The notes under the pieces: model-generated
What the model was told of the DNA's origin: nothing
The model's database searches: none
The model's input: only the letters and a program-made list of their open reading frames with translations
Translations under genes and position numbers: made by a program
Assembly: GCA_046758065.1 (NCBI GenBank)
Contig: JBHHZM010000003.1
Span: 1-50,716, forward strand
Source: JBHHZM01 sp046758065
GTDB taxonomy: Bacteria > Pseudomonadota > Alphaproteobacteria > JAAXGF01
Length of the DNA stretch: 50,716 bases
Direction: 5' to 3'
Part shown: positions 1 through 9,482 of the stretch, piece after piece
Numbering within the stretch: the stretch's first letter is position 1
Layout: every line of letters starts with the position of its first letter

Positions 1-360
1 TCGGGCCACATCATCCTCAGCGACTTCGCCACCACAGGCGACGGTCTGATCGCGGCGTTGCAGTGTTTCGCGGTGCTGGTTGCCGCCGACCGGCCTGCGA
101 GCGAGGCGGCGCGGCTGTTCGATCCCTTGCCGCAGATGCTGCGCAACGTGCGCTACGACGGCGCGCCGCCGCTCGAAGCGGCGGCCGTCAAGGCGGCGAT
201 CGCCGAAGGAGAAGAGCGACTCGCCGACAAGGGCCGCGTGCTGGTGCGCAGTTCGGGAACCGAGCCGGTGGTGCGGGTCATGGCCGAAGGCGAGGACGAG
301 GCGCTGGTGCGCGAGGTGGTCGACGGCATTGCCGACGCCGTGGCGGCAGGCCCGGGGTAG
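1..360 (+). CDS. glmM: Phosphoglucosamine mutase, C-terminal part (5' end outside window)
   Basis: This is the last 119 residues of phosphoglucosamine mutase, which interconverts glucosamine-6-phosphate and glucosamine-1-phosphate for UDP-GlcNAc and cell-wall synthesis in the cytoplasm. The fragment opens with the conserved SGHIILSDFATTGDG stretch, the sugar-binding region at the end of domain 3. It ends with the phosphate-binding loop RSSGTEPVVRVMAEG of domain 4. The catalytic serine and metal-binding regions lie upstream, outside the window. The frame is open from base 1, so the gene is truncated by the window edge and not visibly broken. Family identity is firm from these two motifs; the close relative phosphomannomutase is less likely given the SGTEP context. 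Confidence 0.93.
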   Translation, partial: SGHIILSDFATTGDGLIAALQCFAVLVAADRPASEAARLFDPLPQMLRNVRYDGAPPLEAAAVKAAIAEGEERLADKGRVLVRSSGTEPVVRVMAEGEDEALVREVVDGIADAVAAGPG

Positions 361-446
361 CCCTGCGCGGCAACGTATCCGACGCCTTCTTGGCGCTTGT
401 CGCGGACGCTTTCGCGGCCTAGTCTGCCGCCCGCGGAGGCGTCCCG

Positions 447-914
447 ATGGAACAACGTTTTTTCGAGGATTTTGTCGCCGGCGAGCGGTTCGTCTCGCCG
501 GGCAAGACCGTGACCGAATCCGAAATCCTCGACTTCGCCTTTCGGTTCGACCCGCAGCCGATTCACCTCGATACGCAGGCCGCGGAACGCTCGCCTTACG
601 GCGGACTGATCGCCAGCGGCTTTCACACCATGGTCGTCGGGTTTCGCATGCTGTGGCAGACCGGGATCTTCAACGCCTGCAGCCTGGGCTCGCCGGGCAT
701 GGACAACCTGCGCTGGCTGAGGCCGGTGCGTCCCGGCGACACCCTGCGCACGGTGGCCGAGGTGATCGAGGTGCGGCCTTCCGAATCGAAGCCCGACCGC
801 GGCGTCTGCCGCGTCAAATACACGGTGACGAACCAGAACGACGAACCGGTTATGACCATGATCGCGGTGCAGATCCTGGCCCGCCGACCCGCCGCGGCGG
901 ACGCCGCGAAATGA
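447..914 (+). CDS. MaoC-like hot-dog dehydratase
   Basis: A 155-residue single hot-dog protein of the MaoC / (R)-enoyl-CoA hydratase type. The signature is the segment around residues 29-58, where FDPQPIHLD is followed by YGGLIASGFHT; Asp and His in this region are the usual hydratase catalytic pair. A good ribosome-binding site (GGAGG about 7 bases before ATG) supports the start. The stop is 6 bases before the PhzF-family gene, so the two are probably co-transcribed. The natural substrate is unknown; an acyl-CoA enoyl or hydroxyacyl thioester is expected from the family. Confidence 0.85.
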   Translation: MEQRFFEDFVAGERFVSPGKTVTESEILDFAFRFDPQPIHLDTQAAERSPYGGLIASGFHTMVVGFRMLWQTGIFNACSLGSPGMDNLRWLRPVRPGDTLRTVAEVIEVRPSESKPDRGVCRVKYTVTNQNDEPVMTMIAVQILARRPAAADAAK

Positions 915-920
915 AATAAA

Positions 921-1700
921 ATGAAGATCCCGCTTTACCAGATCGACGCCTTCGCCGGCCGGGTGTTCGGCGGCAACCCGGCCGCCGTGTGCCCGCTGGA
1001 AGACTGGCTCGACGACGCGACCATGCAGGCGATCGCGGCCGAGAACAACCTCTCCGAGACGGCCTTCTTCGTCGAACGCGACGCGCATTACGATCTGCGC
1101 TGGTTCACGCCTGCGGCCGAGGTCGACCTGTGCGGCCATGCGACCCTCGCCACCGCGCATCTGCTGTTCAACGAACTCGAGGTCGCGGACGATGTGGTGC
1201 ATTTCGAGACTCGCAGCGGCCGGCTTACCGTACGCCGCGCCGGCGAGGCGCTGGCGATGGATTTCCCGGCGCTGCCGCCGGCGCCGCGCGCGCCTTCCGG
1301 GGCGCTCGCCGACGCGCTCGGGCGCGCCCCTTCGGACCTGCTCGAAAACGCCAATTGGCTCGCCGTGTTCGACGACGAGGCCGCGGTGCGGGCGCTTGCC
1401 CCCGACATTGCCGCTGTTGCGCGGCTCGAATGCCCCGGGGTCATCGTTACCGCGCCGGGCGATAAAGCGGATTTCGTATCGCGCTATTTCGCGCCCAAGT
1501 ACGGCATCCCCGAGGACCCGGTCACCGGCTCGGCACACTGCGTGCTGACGCCTTACTGGACGAAACGCCTGGGCAAGTCGAAGCTCGTCGCCCATCAGGT
1601 CTCGGCCCGCGGCGGCGAGCTTCTCTGCGAGGATCGCGGCGAGCGGGTTGTCGTCGCCGGCCGCGCGATCAAATATCTTGAGGGCATTATCGAGATCTGA
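921..1700 (+). CDS. PhzF-family epimerase/isomerase
   Basis: A 259-residue PhzF-fold protein, the fold shared with diaminopimelate epimerase. Visible motifs are the N-terminal DAFAGRVFGGNPAAV, the segment ENNLSETAFF with Glu46 matching the general acid/base Glu45 of Pseudomonas PhzF, the central VDLCGHATLA and the C-terminal DPVTGSAHC. There is no phenazine gene cluster nearby, so this is one of the many PhzF homologues of unknown substrate. It starts 6 bases after the MaoC gene with no clear ribosome-binding site of its own, which suggests translational coupling. Confidence 0.85.
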   Translation: MKIPLYQIDAFAGRVFGGNPAAVCPLEDWLDDATMQAIAAENNLSETAFFVERDAHYDLRWFTPAAEVDLCGHATLATAHLLFNELEVADDVVHFETRSGRLTVRRAGEALAMDFPALPPAPRAPSGALADALGRAPSDLLENANWLAVFDDEAAVRALAPDIAAVARLECPGVIVTAPGDKADFVSRYFAPKYGIPEDPVTGSAHCVLTPYWTKRLGKSKLVAHQVSARGGELLCEDRGERVVVAGRAIKYLEGIIEI

Positions 1701-1816
1701 TCCTGGCCCCGCCGCAGGATGGGTTCCGTCGGAAGACCGTTGCCACGCGGCGCGCCCGTCGTCTCATCTCGCGCCAGCGTCCCGGGAGCGGATCGAGTGC
1801 TGAAAAGAAACCTGTC

Positions 1817-2974
1817 ATGAAACCGGCGGTTCGTCCGCGCAATCCGAACTTTTCTTCCGGTCCCTGCCGCAAGCGGCCGGGCTGGAGCCTCGCCGCCCTG
1901 GACGGCGCGCTTACCGGCCGTTCGCACCGTTCGGCCGCGGGCAAGGCACGCCTCGCCGAGGTGATCGCACGCAGCCGCGCCGTTCTCGGCGTGCCCGACG
2001 ACTACCGCATCGGCATCGTGCCCGCCTCCGACACCGGCGCGGTCGAGCTGGCGCTGTGGTCGCTGCTGGGCGCGCGCGGCGTCGATCTGCTCGCCTGGGA
2101 AAGTTTCGGGCGCGGCTGGGTCGCCGACGCCACGCAGCATCTCGGACTCGACGACATCCGCGTGCTCGAGGCCGGGTACGGCGCGTTGCCCGATCTCGCT
2201 GCGGTCGACTTCGACCGCGACGTGGTGTTCGTGTGGAACGGCACCACCTCGGGCGTGCGGGTGCCCGACGGCGCGTGGATCGCCGAGGTCCGCGCCGGCC
2301 TCACCATCTGCGATGCGACCTCGGCGGCCTTCGCCATGGAGCTTCCGTGGGAGCGCCTCGACGTCGTCACCTGGTCGTGGCAGAAGGTGCTGGGCGGCGA
2401 GGCGGCGCATGGCATGCTCGTGCTTTCACCCCGTGCGGTCGAACGTCTCGAAAACTTCACGCCGCCCCGACCGTTGCCCAAGATTTTCCGTCTCGTCAAG
2501 GGCGGCCGGATCGACGAGGCGATCTTCCGCGGCGGCACCATCAACACCCCGTCGATGCTCTGCGTCGAGGACGCCATCGACGGCCTGCGCTGGGCCGAGG
2601 AGATCGGTGGGCTCGCGGCGTTGATCACGCGCTCGGAAGCAAACCTCGCGGCGGTCGCGCGCTGGGTCGCGACAAGCGACTGGGCCGCTTTTCTCGCCGC
2701 CGCGCCGGAGACCCGTTCGTGCACGTCGATCTGCCTGAGAATCATCGACCCCGGGTTCGCGCGTCGCGCGCCCGAGGCCCGGGCCGATACGGTCAAGCGG
2801 CTCGTCGCGTTGCTCGACGAGGAGGGCGTGGCCCACGACATCGGCGCCTACCGCGAGGCGCCGCCGGGGCTGCGCATCTGGGGCGGCGGCACCGTCGAGA
2901 CCGCCGACGTCGAGGCGCTACTCCCGTGGCTCGACTGGGCCTATGCCGAGGCCGGACGCGATATGCAGGCGTAA
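1817..2974 (+). CDS. serC: Phosphoserine aminotransferase
   Basis: Converts 3-phosphohydroxypyruvate and glutamate to phosphoserine, the second step of serine synthesis. The protein has 385 residues and is of the alphaproteobacterial SerC type, opening with NPNFSSGPCRKRPGW. The PLP site is visible: DATSA (Asp166 contacts the pyridine ring nitrogen) and TWSWQKVLGGEAAHG with the Schiff-base lysine at 190. It is followed 15 bases later by serA, giving consecutive pathway steps in one operon. The start is preceded only by a weak A-rich Shine-Dalgarno. The 116-base leader could fold (see findings). Confidence 0.95.
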   Translation: MKPAVRPRNPNFSSGPCRKRPGWSLAALDGALTGRSHRSAAGKARLAEVIARSRAVLGVPDDYRIGIVPASDTGAVELALWSLLGARGVDLLAWESFGRGWVADATQHLGLDDIRVLEAGYGALPDLAAVDFDRDVVFVWNGTTSGVRVPDGAWIAEVRAGLTICDATSAAFAMELPWERLDVVTWSWQKVLGGEAAHGMLVLSPRAVERLENFTPPRPLPKIFRLVKGGRIDEAIFRGGTINTPSMLCVEDAIDGLRWAEEIGGLAALITRSEANLAAVARWVATSDWAAFLAAAPETRSCTSICLRIIDPGFARRAPEARADTVKRLVALLDEEGVAHDIGAYREAPPGLRIWGGGTVETADVEALLPWLDWAYAEAGRDMQA

Positions 2975-2989
2975 TCGAGGACGGAATCC

Positions 2990-4567
2990 ATGCCGAAAGT
3001 ACTGATATCCGACAAGCTCAGCCCCTCAGCGGTCGAGATCTTCCGCGCTAACGGCGTCGAGGCCGAGGTTGCCACCGGACTCGCACCGGCCGAGCTGAAA
3101 TTGCGCCTCGCCGACTGCGACGGCCTCGCCGTCCGTTCGGCGACCAAGGTAACGGCCGAGCTGCTCGACGCCGCTCCGAACCTCAAGGTGGTGGGCCGTG
3201 CCGGCGTCGGGGTCGACAACATCGACATCGCGGCGGCGACGGCGCGCGGCGTCGTGGTCATGAACACGCCGTTCGGCAATTCGATCACCACCGCCGAGCA
3301 TACCGTCGCCATGATGCTGACGCTGGCGCGCCAGATTCCCGCCGCCGATCGCTCGACGCGCGGCGGCGCCTGGGAAAAGTCGCGCTTTGTCGGAACCGAA
3401 GTGTCGGGCAAGGTGCTCGGCCTCATCGGCTGCGGCAACGTCGGCTCGATTGTCGCCAGCCGGGCCCAAGGGCTCAAGATGCGGGTCATCGTCTACGATC
3501 CCTTCGTCTCTCCCGAGCGCGCCGCCGAGCTCGCGGTCGAGAAGGTCACACTCGACGAGTTGCTCGCCCGCGCCGATTTCATCTCGCTGCATGTGCCGCT
3601 CACCGACCAGACCCGCAACATGATCGACGCCGCCGCCCTCGCCGGTATGAAGCACGGTGCGCGGCTCATCAACTGCGCCCGTGGCGGCCTGGTCGTCGAA
3701 GCCGATCTCAAGGCGGCGATCGAGAGCGGCCATATCGCCGGTGCGGCGCTCGACGTTTTCGCCGCCGAGCCGCCCGAGGACAACCCGCTCTTCCACGTGG
3801 ACCAGGTCGTCGTCACGCCGCATCTCGGCGCCTCGACGGCCGAGGCGCAGGAGAACGTGGCGCGCCAGGTCGCCGAGCAGATGTCCGACTTCCTCACGGT
3901 CGGCGCGGTGGCGAACGCGATCAACATGCCGTCCGTCAGCGCTGAGGAAGCGCCCAAGCTCAAGCCCTACATGAAGCTTGCCGAGCAGCTCGGCAGCTTC
4001 GCCGGTCAACTCACGCGCACCGGCCTCAAGGCGGTGACGGTCGAGTACGAAGGTCACGTCTCCACGGTCAATACCCAGGCGCTCACCGCCATCGTGCTGC
4101 AGGGTCTGCTCTCGCCCCTGATGGACTCGGTCAACATGGTCAATGCGCCGCTCGTCGCCGAGCAGCGCAACATCGCGGTAAGCGAGATCAAGCACGCGCG
4201 CGCCGGCGACTATCAGACGCTGATCTGCCTTACGGTCACCACCGAAAAACGCAGCCGCAGCGTCGCGGGCACGCTGTTCACCGACAGCCGGCCGCGTATC
4301 GTCCAGATCAAGGGCATCAACATCGAGGCCGAACTCGGAGCCCATATGCTCTACATCACCAACGAGGACAGACCGGGCATCATCGGCCATCTCGGCATGG
4401 TGCTTGCCGAGGCGGGCATCAATATCGCCACTTTCCACCTCGGTCGCGCCGGGCCGCAGGGCGACGCGCTGGCGCTGATCGCGGTCGACGAGCCGCTCGG
4501 TGATGCGGTCCTCGAAAAGGTGCGGGCCATCGACGGCGTGCACCAGGCCGCCGCGCTCAGCTTCTGA
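2990..4567 (+). CDS. serA: D-3-phosphoglycerate dehydrogenase
   Basis: First step of serine biosynthesis: NAD-dependent oxidation of 3-phosphoglycerate. At 525 residues it is the long form. A substrate-binding/NAD domain carries GCGNVG at 147-152, an active-site Arg in the NCARGG loop near 230-235 and the catalytic His278 in TPHLGAST. An intervening domain follows, and a C-terminal ACT domain (about 450-525, including ITNEDRPGIIGHLG) is the likely site of serine feedback. The ribosome-binding site GAGGACGG precedes ATG. The gene sits between serC and hisZ on the same strand. Confidence 0.97.
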   Translation: MPKVLISDKLSPSAVEIFRANGVEAEVATGLAPAELKLRLADCDGLAVRSATKVTAELLDAAPNLKVVGRAGVGVDNIDIAAATARGVVVMNTPFGNSITTAEHTVAMMLTLARQIPAADRSTRGGAWEKSRFVGTEVSGKVLGLIGCGNVGSIVASRAQGLKMRVIVYDPFVSPERAAELAVEKVTLDELLARADFISLHVPLTDQTRNMIDAAALAGMKHGARLINCARGGLVVEADLKAAIESGHIAGAALDVFAAEPPEDNPLFHVDQVVVTPHLGASTAEAQENVARQVAEQMSDFLTVGAVANAINMPSVSAEEAPKLKPYMKLAEQLGSFAGQLTRTGLKAVTVEYEGHVSTVNTQALTAIVLQGLLSPLMDSVNMVNAPLVAEQRNIAVSEIKHARAGDYQTLICLTVTTEKRSRSVAGTLFTDSRPRIVQIKGINIEAELGAHMLYITNEDRPGIIGHLGMVLAEAGINIATFHLGRAGPQGDALALIAVDEPLGDAVLEKVRAIDGVHQAAALSF

Positions 4568-4619
4568 GGCGTCGGCGGTCGCTTGTCCCCGCTTCGAATG
4601 GTGTAAACTCGCGGACGCC

Positions 4620-5774
4620 ATGAACGATCCCGTTTCACACGCGCTCCTGCCGGCGGGTCTCCGCGACGTGCTGCCGCCCGACGCCGAGTTCGAGGCGGGG
4701 GTTGCCGGGGGGCTGCTCGCTCACTTCGCCGGCTATGGTTACGAGCGGGTCAAGCCGCCGCTCGTCGAGTTCGAGGACAGCCTGCTCGCCGGCGCCGGCG
4801 CGGCGATGGCGGGGGCGACCTTCCGCCTGATGGATCCGGCGTCGCAGCGCATGATGGGATTGCGCGCCGACATCACGCCCCAGATCGCCCGTCTTGCCGC
4901 CACCCGGCTCGCCGGCGCGCCGCGTCCCTTGCGGCTGAGTTACGCGGGCGAGGTTCTGTGCCTCGCCGGCGGCCAGCTCAGGCCCGAACGCGAGTTTCTC
5001 CAGGTCGGCGCCGAGCTGATCGGCAGCGAGTCGGCGGCGGGCGATGCCGAACTCATCGTGCTCGCCGCCGAAGCGCTTGCCGCGGCGGGCGTCGCGCAAC
5101 TATCGGCCGACCTCACCGAGCCGACGCTCGTCACCGCCGTTTGCGAGGGGCTCGAACTCGACGACGGCGCCGTGGTTCGTATTCGCGCCGCGCTCGACCG
5201 CAAGGACGCCTCGGCGGTGACCGCGATCGGCGGGCGTGGCGCCACACTTCTCGGAGCCCTGCTGCGCGCCGCCGGTCCGCACGAACGCGCCCTCGAGGCG
5301 CTCGCCGGCCTCGACCTGCCGCCGCGCGCCGCCCTGGTGCGCGACCGTCTGGGCGAGGTCGCCGGGTTGGTCGCCCGGGCGGCGCCCGATCTCGGCCTGA
5401 CCATCGATCCGGTCGAGCACCGGGGGTTCGAGTACCAGACCGGCGTAAGCTTCACGCTGTTCGGCCGCGGGGTGCGCGGCGAACTCGGCCGGGGCGGTCG
5501 CTACCGGGTCGGTGAAACGGAGCCCGCGGCGGGCTTCACGCTCTATATGGATACGGTATTGCGCGCCCTGCCGCGGCCGTCGCGGGGGCGGCGGGTATTC
5601 CTGCCGCGCTCGGTCGACCGTGACGAGGCGGCGCGACTGAGAGACGAGGGCTGGATCGCCGTCGCCGGATTCGAGGAAACGGCGGATCCGGCCGACGAGG
5701 CGCGCCGGCTCGGGTGCAGTCACTTTTACCTCGAGGGCAAGATCGTCGCCCTCGACGGTCGACGGGGAGAATAG
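4620..5774 (+). CDS. hisZ: ATP phosphoribosyltransferase regulatory subunit
   Basis: A 384-residue catalytically inactive histidyl-tRNA synthetase paralogue. It partners the short HisG to form ATP phosphoribosyltransferase, the first enzyme of histidine synthesis. The class II synthetase core is recognisable: N-terminal LLPAGLRDVLPPDA, motif 2 around GLRADITPQIARLAATR, and the later RGFEYQTGVSFTLFG. It lacks the anticodon-binding domain of true HisRS. ATG at 4620 fits the normal N-terminus MNDPVSHALLPAGLRD; the frame is open further upstream, but that stretch overlaps serA. hisG is not in the window. The stop lies 3 bases before purA. Confidence 0.93.
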   Translation: MNDPVSHALLPAGLRDVLPPDAEFEAGVAGGLLAHFAGYGYERVKPPLVEFEDSLLAGAGAAMAGATFRLMDPASQRMMGLRADITPQIARLAATRLAGAPRPLRLSYAGEVLCLAGGQLRPEREFLQVGAELIGSESAAGDAELIVLAAEALAAAGVAQLSADLTEPTLVTAVCEGLELDDGAVVRIRAALDRKDASAVTAIGGRGATLLGALLRAAGPHERALEALAGLDLPPRAALVRDRLGEVAGLVARAAPDLGLTIDPVEHRGFEYQTGVSFTLFGRGVRGELGRGGRYRVGETEPAAGFTLYMDTVLRALPRPSRGRRVFLPRSVDRDEAARLRDEGWIAVAGFEETADPADEARRLGCSHFYLEGKIVALDGRRGE

Positions 5775-5777
5775 GCC

Positions 5778-7070
<1,293 letters not shown>

Positions 7071-7116
7071 CAGGCAGGCAAGGGGCGGAGTCCCGGACGC
7101 CGCCGGGGGTATGGGG

Positions 7117-7998
7117 TCAAGCGCCCGGACGCATCTGTGCGGCGGCGTTGCGTACCGCTTTCTGCACTTTCTCGAAGGCCCTCGCCTCAATCTGGCGCAC
7201 CCGCTCGCGCGAAATGCCGTATACCCTGCTCAGCGCTTCGAGGGTCAGCGGGTCGTCCTTGAGACGGCGTTCGCTGAAAATGTGGCGTTCGCGGTCGTTG
7301 AGATTGCCCATCGCGGCGTTCAACAGGCCGCGGCGCTGGTCGAGCTCTTCGCTCTCGGCGAAAACCGTCTCCTGGTTCTCGGTGTGGTTGACGAGCCAGT
7401 CCTGCCACTCGCTGCCGTCGGCGCCGTCGACCGGCGCGTTGAGCGAGTGATCGGGTCCGGCGAGCCGGCGGTTCATGCTGACGACATCGACCTCGGGAAC
7501 GGCAAGGCGCTTGGCGATCTCGCTCACCGTATCGGGCGCCAGGTCGCCGTCTTCCAACACCTGGAGACCCGCCTTGGCCTTGCGCAGGTTGAAAAAAAGC
7601 TTCTTCTGCGCCGCCGTGGTGCCCATCTTGACCAACGACCAGGAGTGCAGGATGTACTCCTGGATCGAAGCCCGGATCCACCAGATCGCGTAGGTCGCAA
7701 GACGAAAGCCGCGGTCGGGGTCGAAGCGCTTGACCGCCTGCATCATGCCGACATTGCCTTCGGAGACCAGCTCGCCGATGGGGAGGCCGTATCCGCGGAA
7801 CCCAATGGCGATCTTGGCCACGAGACGCAAGTGACTGGTCACCAGCCGGTGTGCGGCGGCGGAATCGCCATGCTCGCGCCAGCGCTTGGCGAGCATGAAC
7901 TCCTCGCTGGGCGCAAGCATGGGAAACTTGCGAATTTCCTTGAGATACTGGGATAATCCACCCTCGGACGCGATGGACGGATATCTCAATCCCGCCAT
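7117..7998 (-). CDS. rpoH: Heat-shock sigma factor sigma-32
   Basis: RNA polymerase sigma factor for heat-shock genes, 293 residues. Region 2 is clear (GLPIGELVSEGNVGMMQAV, FRLATYAIWWIRASIQEYI). It is followed by the RpoH box QKKLFFNLRKAK, which separates it from other sigma-70 members, and a region 4 helix-turn-helix ending YGISRERVRQIEARAFEK. I chose ATG at 7998 because AGAGGTCAAAGG lies about 4 bases before it. An in-frame ATG at 8016 has no ribosome-binding site. A sigma-70-type promoter lies at 8071-8098. The upstream neighbour on the same strand is rluD. Confidence 0.96.
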   Translation of the reverse strand: MAGLRYPSIASEGGLSQYLKEIRKFPMLAPSEEFMLAKRWREHGDSAAAHRLVTSHLRLVAKIAIGFRGYGLPIGELVSEGNVGMMQAVKRFDPDRGFRLATYAIWWIRASIQEYILHSWSLVKMGTTAAQKKLFFNLRKAKAGLQVLEDGDLAPDTVSEIAKRLAVPEVDVVSMNRRLAGPDHSLNAPVDGADGSEWQDWLVNHTENQETVFAESEELDQRRGLLNAAMGNLNDRERHIFSERRLKDDPLTLEALSRVYGISRERVRQIEARAFEKVQKAVRNAAAQMRPGA

Positions 7999-8070
7999 AT
8001 ACCTTTGACCTCTCATTGAAAACAGGGAATGGGCCTTCTCGCCCGTGTAGATTCATCCGGGCAAACGGTT

Positions 8071-8098
8071 AATATAAGGTTTACAAGTAGTAAGTCAA
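8071..8098 (-). promoter_or_regulatory. Predicted sigma-70 promoter of rpoH
   Basis: Read on the minus strand, TTGACT (8093-8098) and TATATT (8071-8076) are separated by 16 bases. This gives a leader of roughly 65 bases before the rpoH ATG at 7998. It sits in an AT-rich pocket between rluD and rpoH. The prediction is from consensus match only. Confidence 0.7.
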
Positions 8099-8124
8099 GA
8101 AAACCCCTGATTCGACTCAACTAT

Positions 8125-9114
8125 TCAGGAATGCGTCTCCCCGTCTCTCAGGGCGGCGATCAAGTCTTTCATATCGCAGGGTAAATCTCGTTCGAAGCGG
8201 AGGGCATCACCGCTCCGCGGGTGGCGCAGCTCGAGCCGCCAGGCGTGCAGCGCCTGACGGCGGAAACCGGCGAGCGCGGCGCGCGCCGTCGGGTCGAGCC
8301 CCGCCGCGTGCCGGCGCCGCGCCCGCCCGTAAAGCGGATCGCCGATCACCGGATGACCCCGGTCTGCGAGATGGACGCGTATCTGGTGGGTGCGGCCGGT
8401 GCCGAGCCGGCACTCGACCAGACTGGCGACGCCGCCCAGCACTTCGCGCATACGGTATGCGGTCATCGCAGGCTTCCCCCCGCGGGCGAGCACTGCCATC
8501 TTCTTGCGATTGGCCGGATTGCGGCCGATGTTGCCGCGGATCTCGCCGGCGGTCGGGCTGGGCACGCCCCAGACCACGGCCTTGTAGGTACGGCTGAGCC
8601 GGCGCTCGGCGAACTGGGCGGCAAGACCCGCGTGGGCGGCATCGTTCTTGGCGACGACGATCAGCCCGCTGGTGTCCTTGTCGAGTCGATGAACGATACC
8701 CGGCCGCATCACGCCGCCGATGCCCGAGAGGCCCGCGCCGCAATGGGCGATCAACGCGTTGACCAGGGTCGAATCGGGATTGCCGGGGGCGGGATGGACA
8801 ACGAGCCCAGCGGGCTTGTCGACCACGATCAGGTCGGCGTCCTCGTAGACCACGGCGAGCGGAATCGCCTGGCCGCGCGGCGTCGCTGGCGTCGCTGCCG
8901 GCACCGCAAGTTCGTAGTCCTGGCCGGGTTTGACCCGGTACGACGGCTCGGCTATCGTCTCGCCTCCCGCGGCGACTCGCCCGGCCTTGATGAGCGCCTG
9001 GAGCCGGGCGCGCGAGTAGTCCGGCAGGGCGCCGGCGAGGAACTTGTCGAGCCGTTTGCCGGCGTCAGCCGGTCCGGCGCATATCCTGTAATGGCTTCCG
9101 CCCTTCGACGCCAT
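8125..9114 (-). CDS. rluD: Ribosomal large-subunit pseudouridine synthase, RluA/RluD family
   Basis: Isomerises uridines to pseudouridine in 23S rRNA. The 329-residue protein has an N-terminal S4 RNA-binding domain (ADAGKRLDKFLAGALPDYSR, about 16-65). Its catalytic domain contains IVVDKPAGLVVHPAP and the signature GIVHRLDKDTSGLIVVAKN with catalytic Asp145. GTGRTHQIRVHLA and PVIGDPLYG complete the fold. The start ATG at 9114 fits the S4 boundary but has only a weak GAAG Shine-Dalgarno. The frame is open for another 113 codons upstream, which is low-complexity and overlaps the opposite gene. The precise paralogue (RluC or RluD) is inferred. Confidence 0.9.
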   Translation of the reverse strand: MASKGGSHYRICAGPADAGKRLDKFLAGALPDYSRARLQALIKAGRVAAGGETIAEPSYRVKPGQDYELAVPAATPATPRGQAIPLAVVYEDADLIVVDKPAGLVVHPAPGNPDSTLVNALIAHCGAGLSGIGGVMRPGIVHRLDKDTSGLIVVAKNDAAHAGLAAQFAERRLSRTYKAVVWGVPSPTAGEIRGNIGRNPANRKKMAVLARGGKPAMTAYRMREVLGGVASLVECRLGTGRTHQIRVHLADRGHPVIGDPLYGRARRRHAAGLDPTARAALAGFRRQALHAWRLELRHPRSGDALRFERDLPCDMKDLIAALRDGETHS

Positions 9115-9433
9115 GGCTTCAGACTGGACCCAAACCACGCGCACGCTCAAGGCCGTTGTCATCGTCATGGGCGCGCTCATCGTGCTCGGCGCCGCGGTGG
9201 TCGCGGTCGAACTGTTCCGCCGGGCGGGTGACCAGCTCACGATGGACCGGGCGGACGAATTCGCGACCACGACTGTAGCGCTTCCGCCGGGCGATCGTGT
9301 CGTCGGCATGGCGGGTGGCGGCGACGCGCTGTCGCTGCTGGTCGAGGGCGCCGACGGCGGCCGGCGCATCGTCACCGTCGACCGTCGTAGCGGCGCGATC
9401 CTGGGCGAACTGACGCTGACATCCGGAATGTAA
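9113..9433 (+). CDS. Small single-pass membrane protein, DUF6476-like
   Basis: A 106-residue protein with a cytoplasmic start, one hydrophobic segment (about residues 14-34, VVIVMGALIVLGAAVVAVEL) and a short soluble tail with two predicted beta hairpins. From memory, alphaproteobacteria commonly carry a small DUF6476 membrane protein divergent from the rluD homologue, and size and position fit; the family call is not verified. The ATG overlaps the rluD start by two bases and has no obvious ribosome-binding site. Function unknown. Confidence 0.65.
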   Translation: MASDWTQTTRTLKAVVIVMGALIVLGAAVVAVELFRRAGDQLTMDRADEFATTTVALPPGDRVVGMAGGGDALSLLVEGADGGRRIVTVDRRSGAILGELTLTSGM

Positions 9434-9482
9434 CGACCGAGGCGGGCGATCACCCGGACCGGCGGGGAGGAAGCGAGAGGCG

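Noticed and set aside
921..1700. Phenazine biosynthesis locus suggested by the PhzF-family gene
   Set aside because: No other phz gene is present; PhzF-fold proteins are widespread with other roles.
9115..9453. 113-codon N-terminal extension of the pseudouridine synthase
   Set aside because: It is Ser/Thr/Arg/Pro-rich low-complexity sequence antisense to the small membrane protein gene; the S4 domain starts right after ATG 9114.
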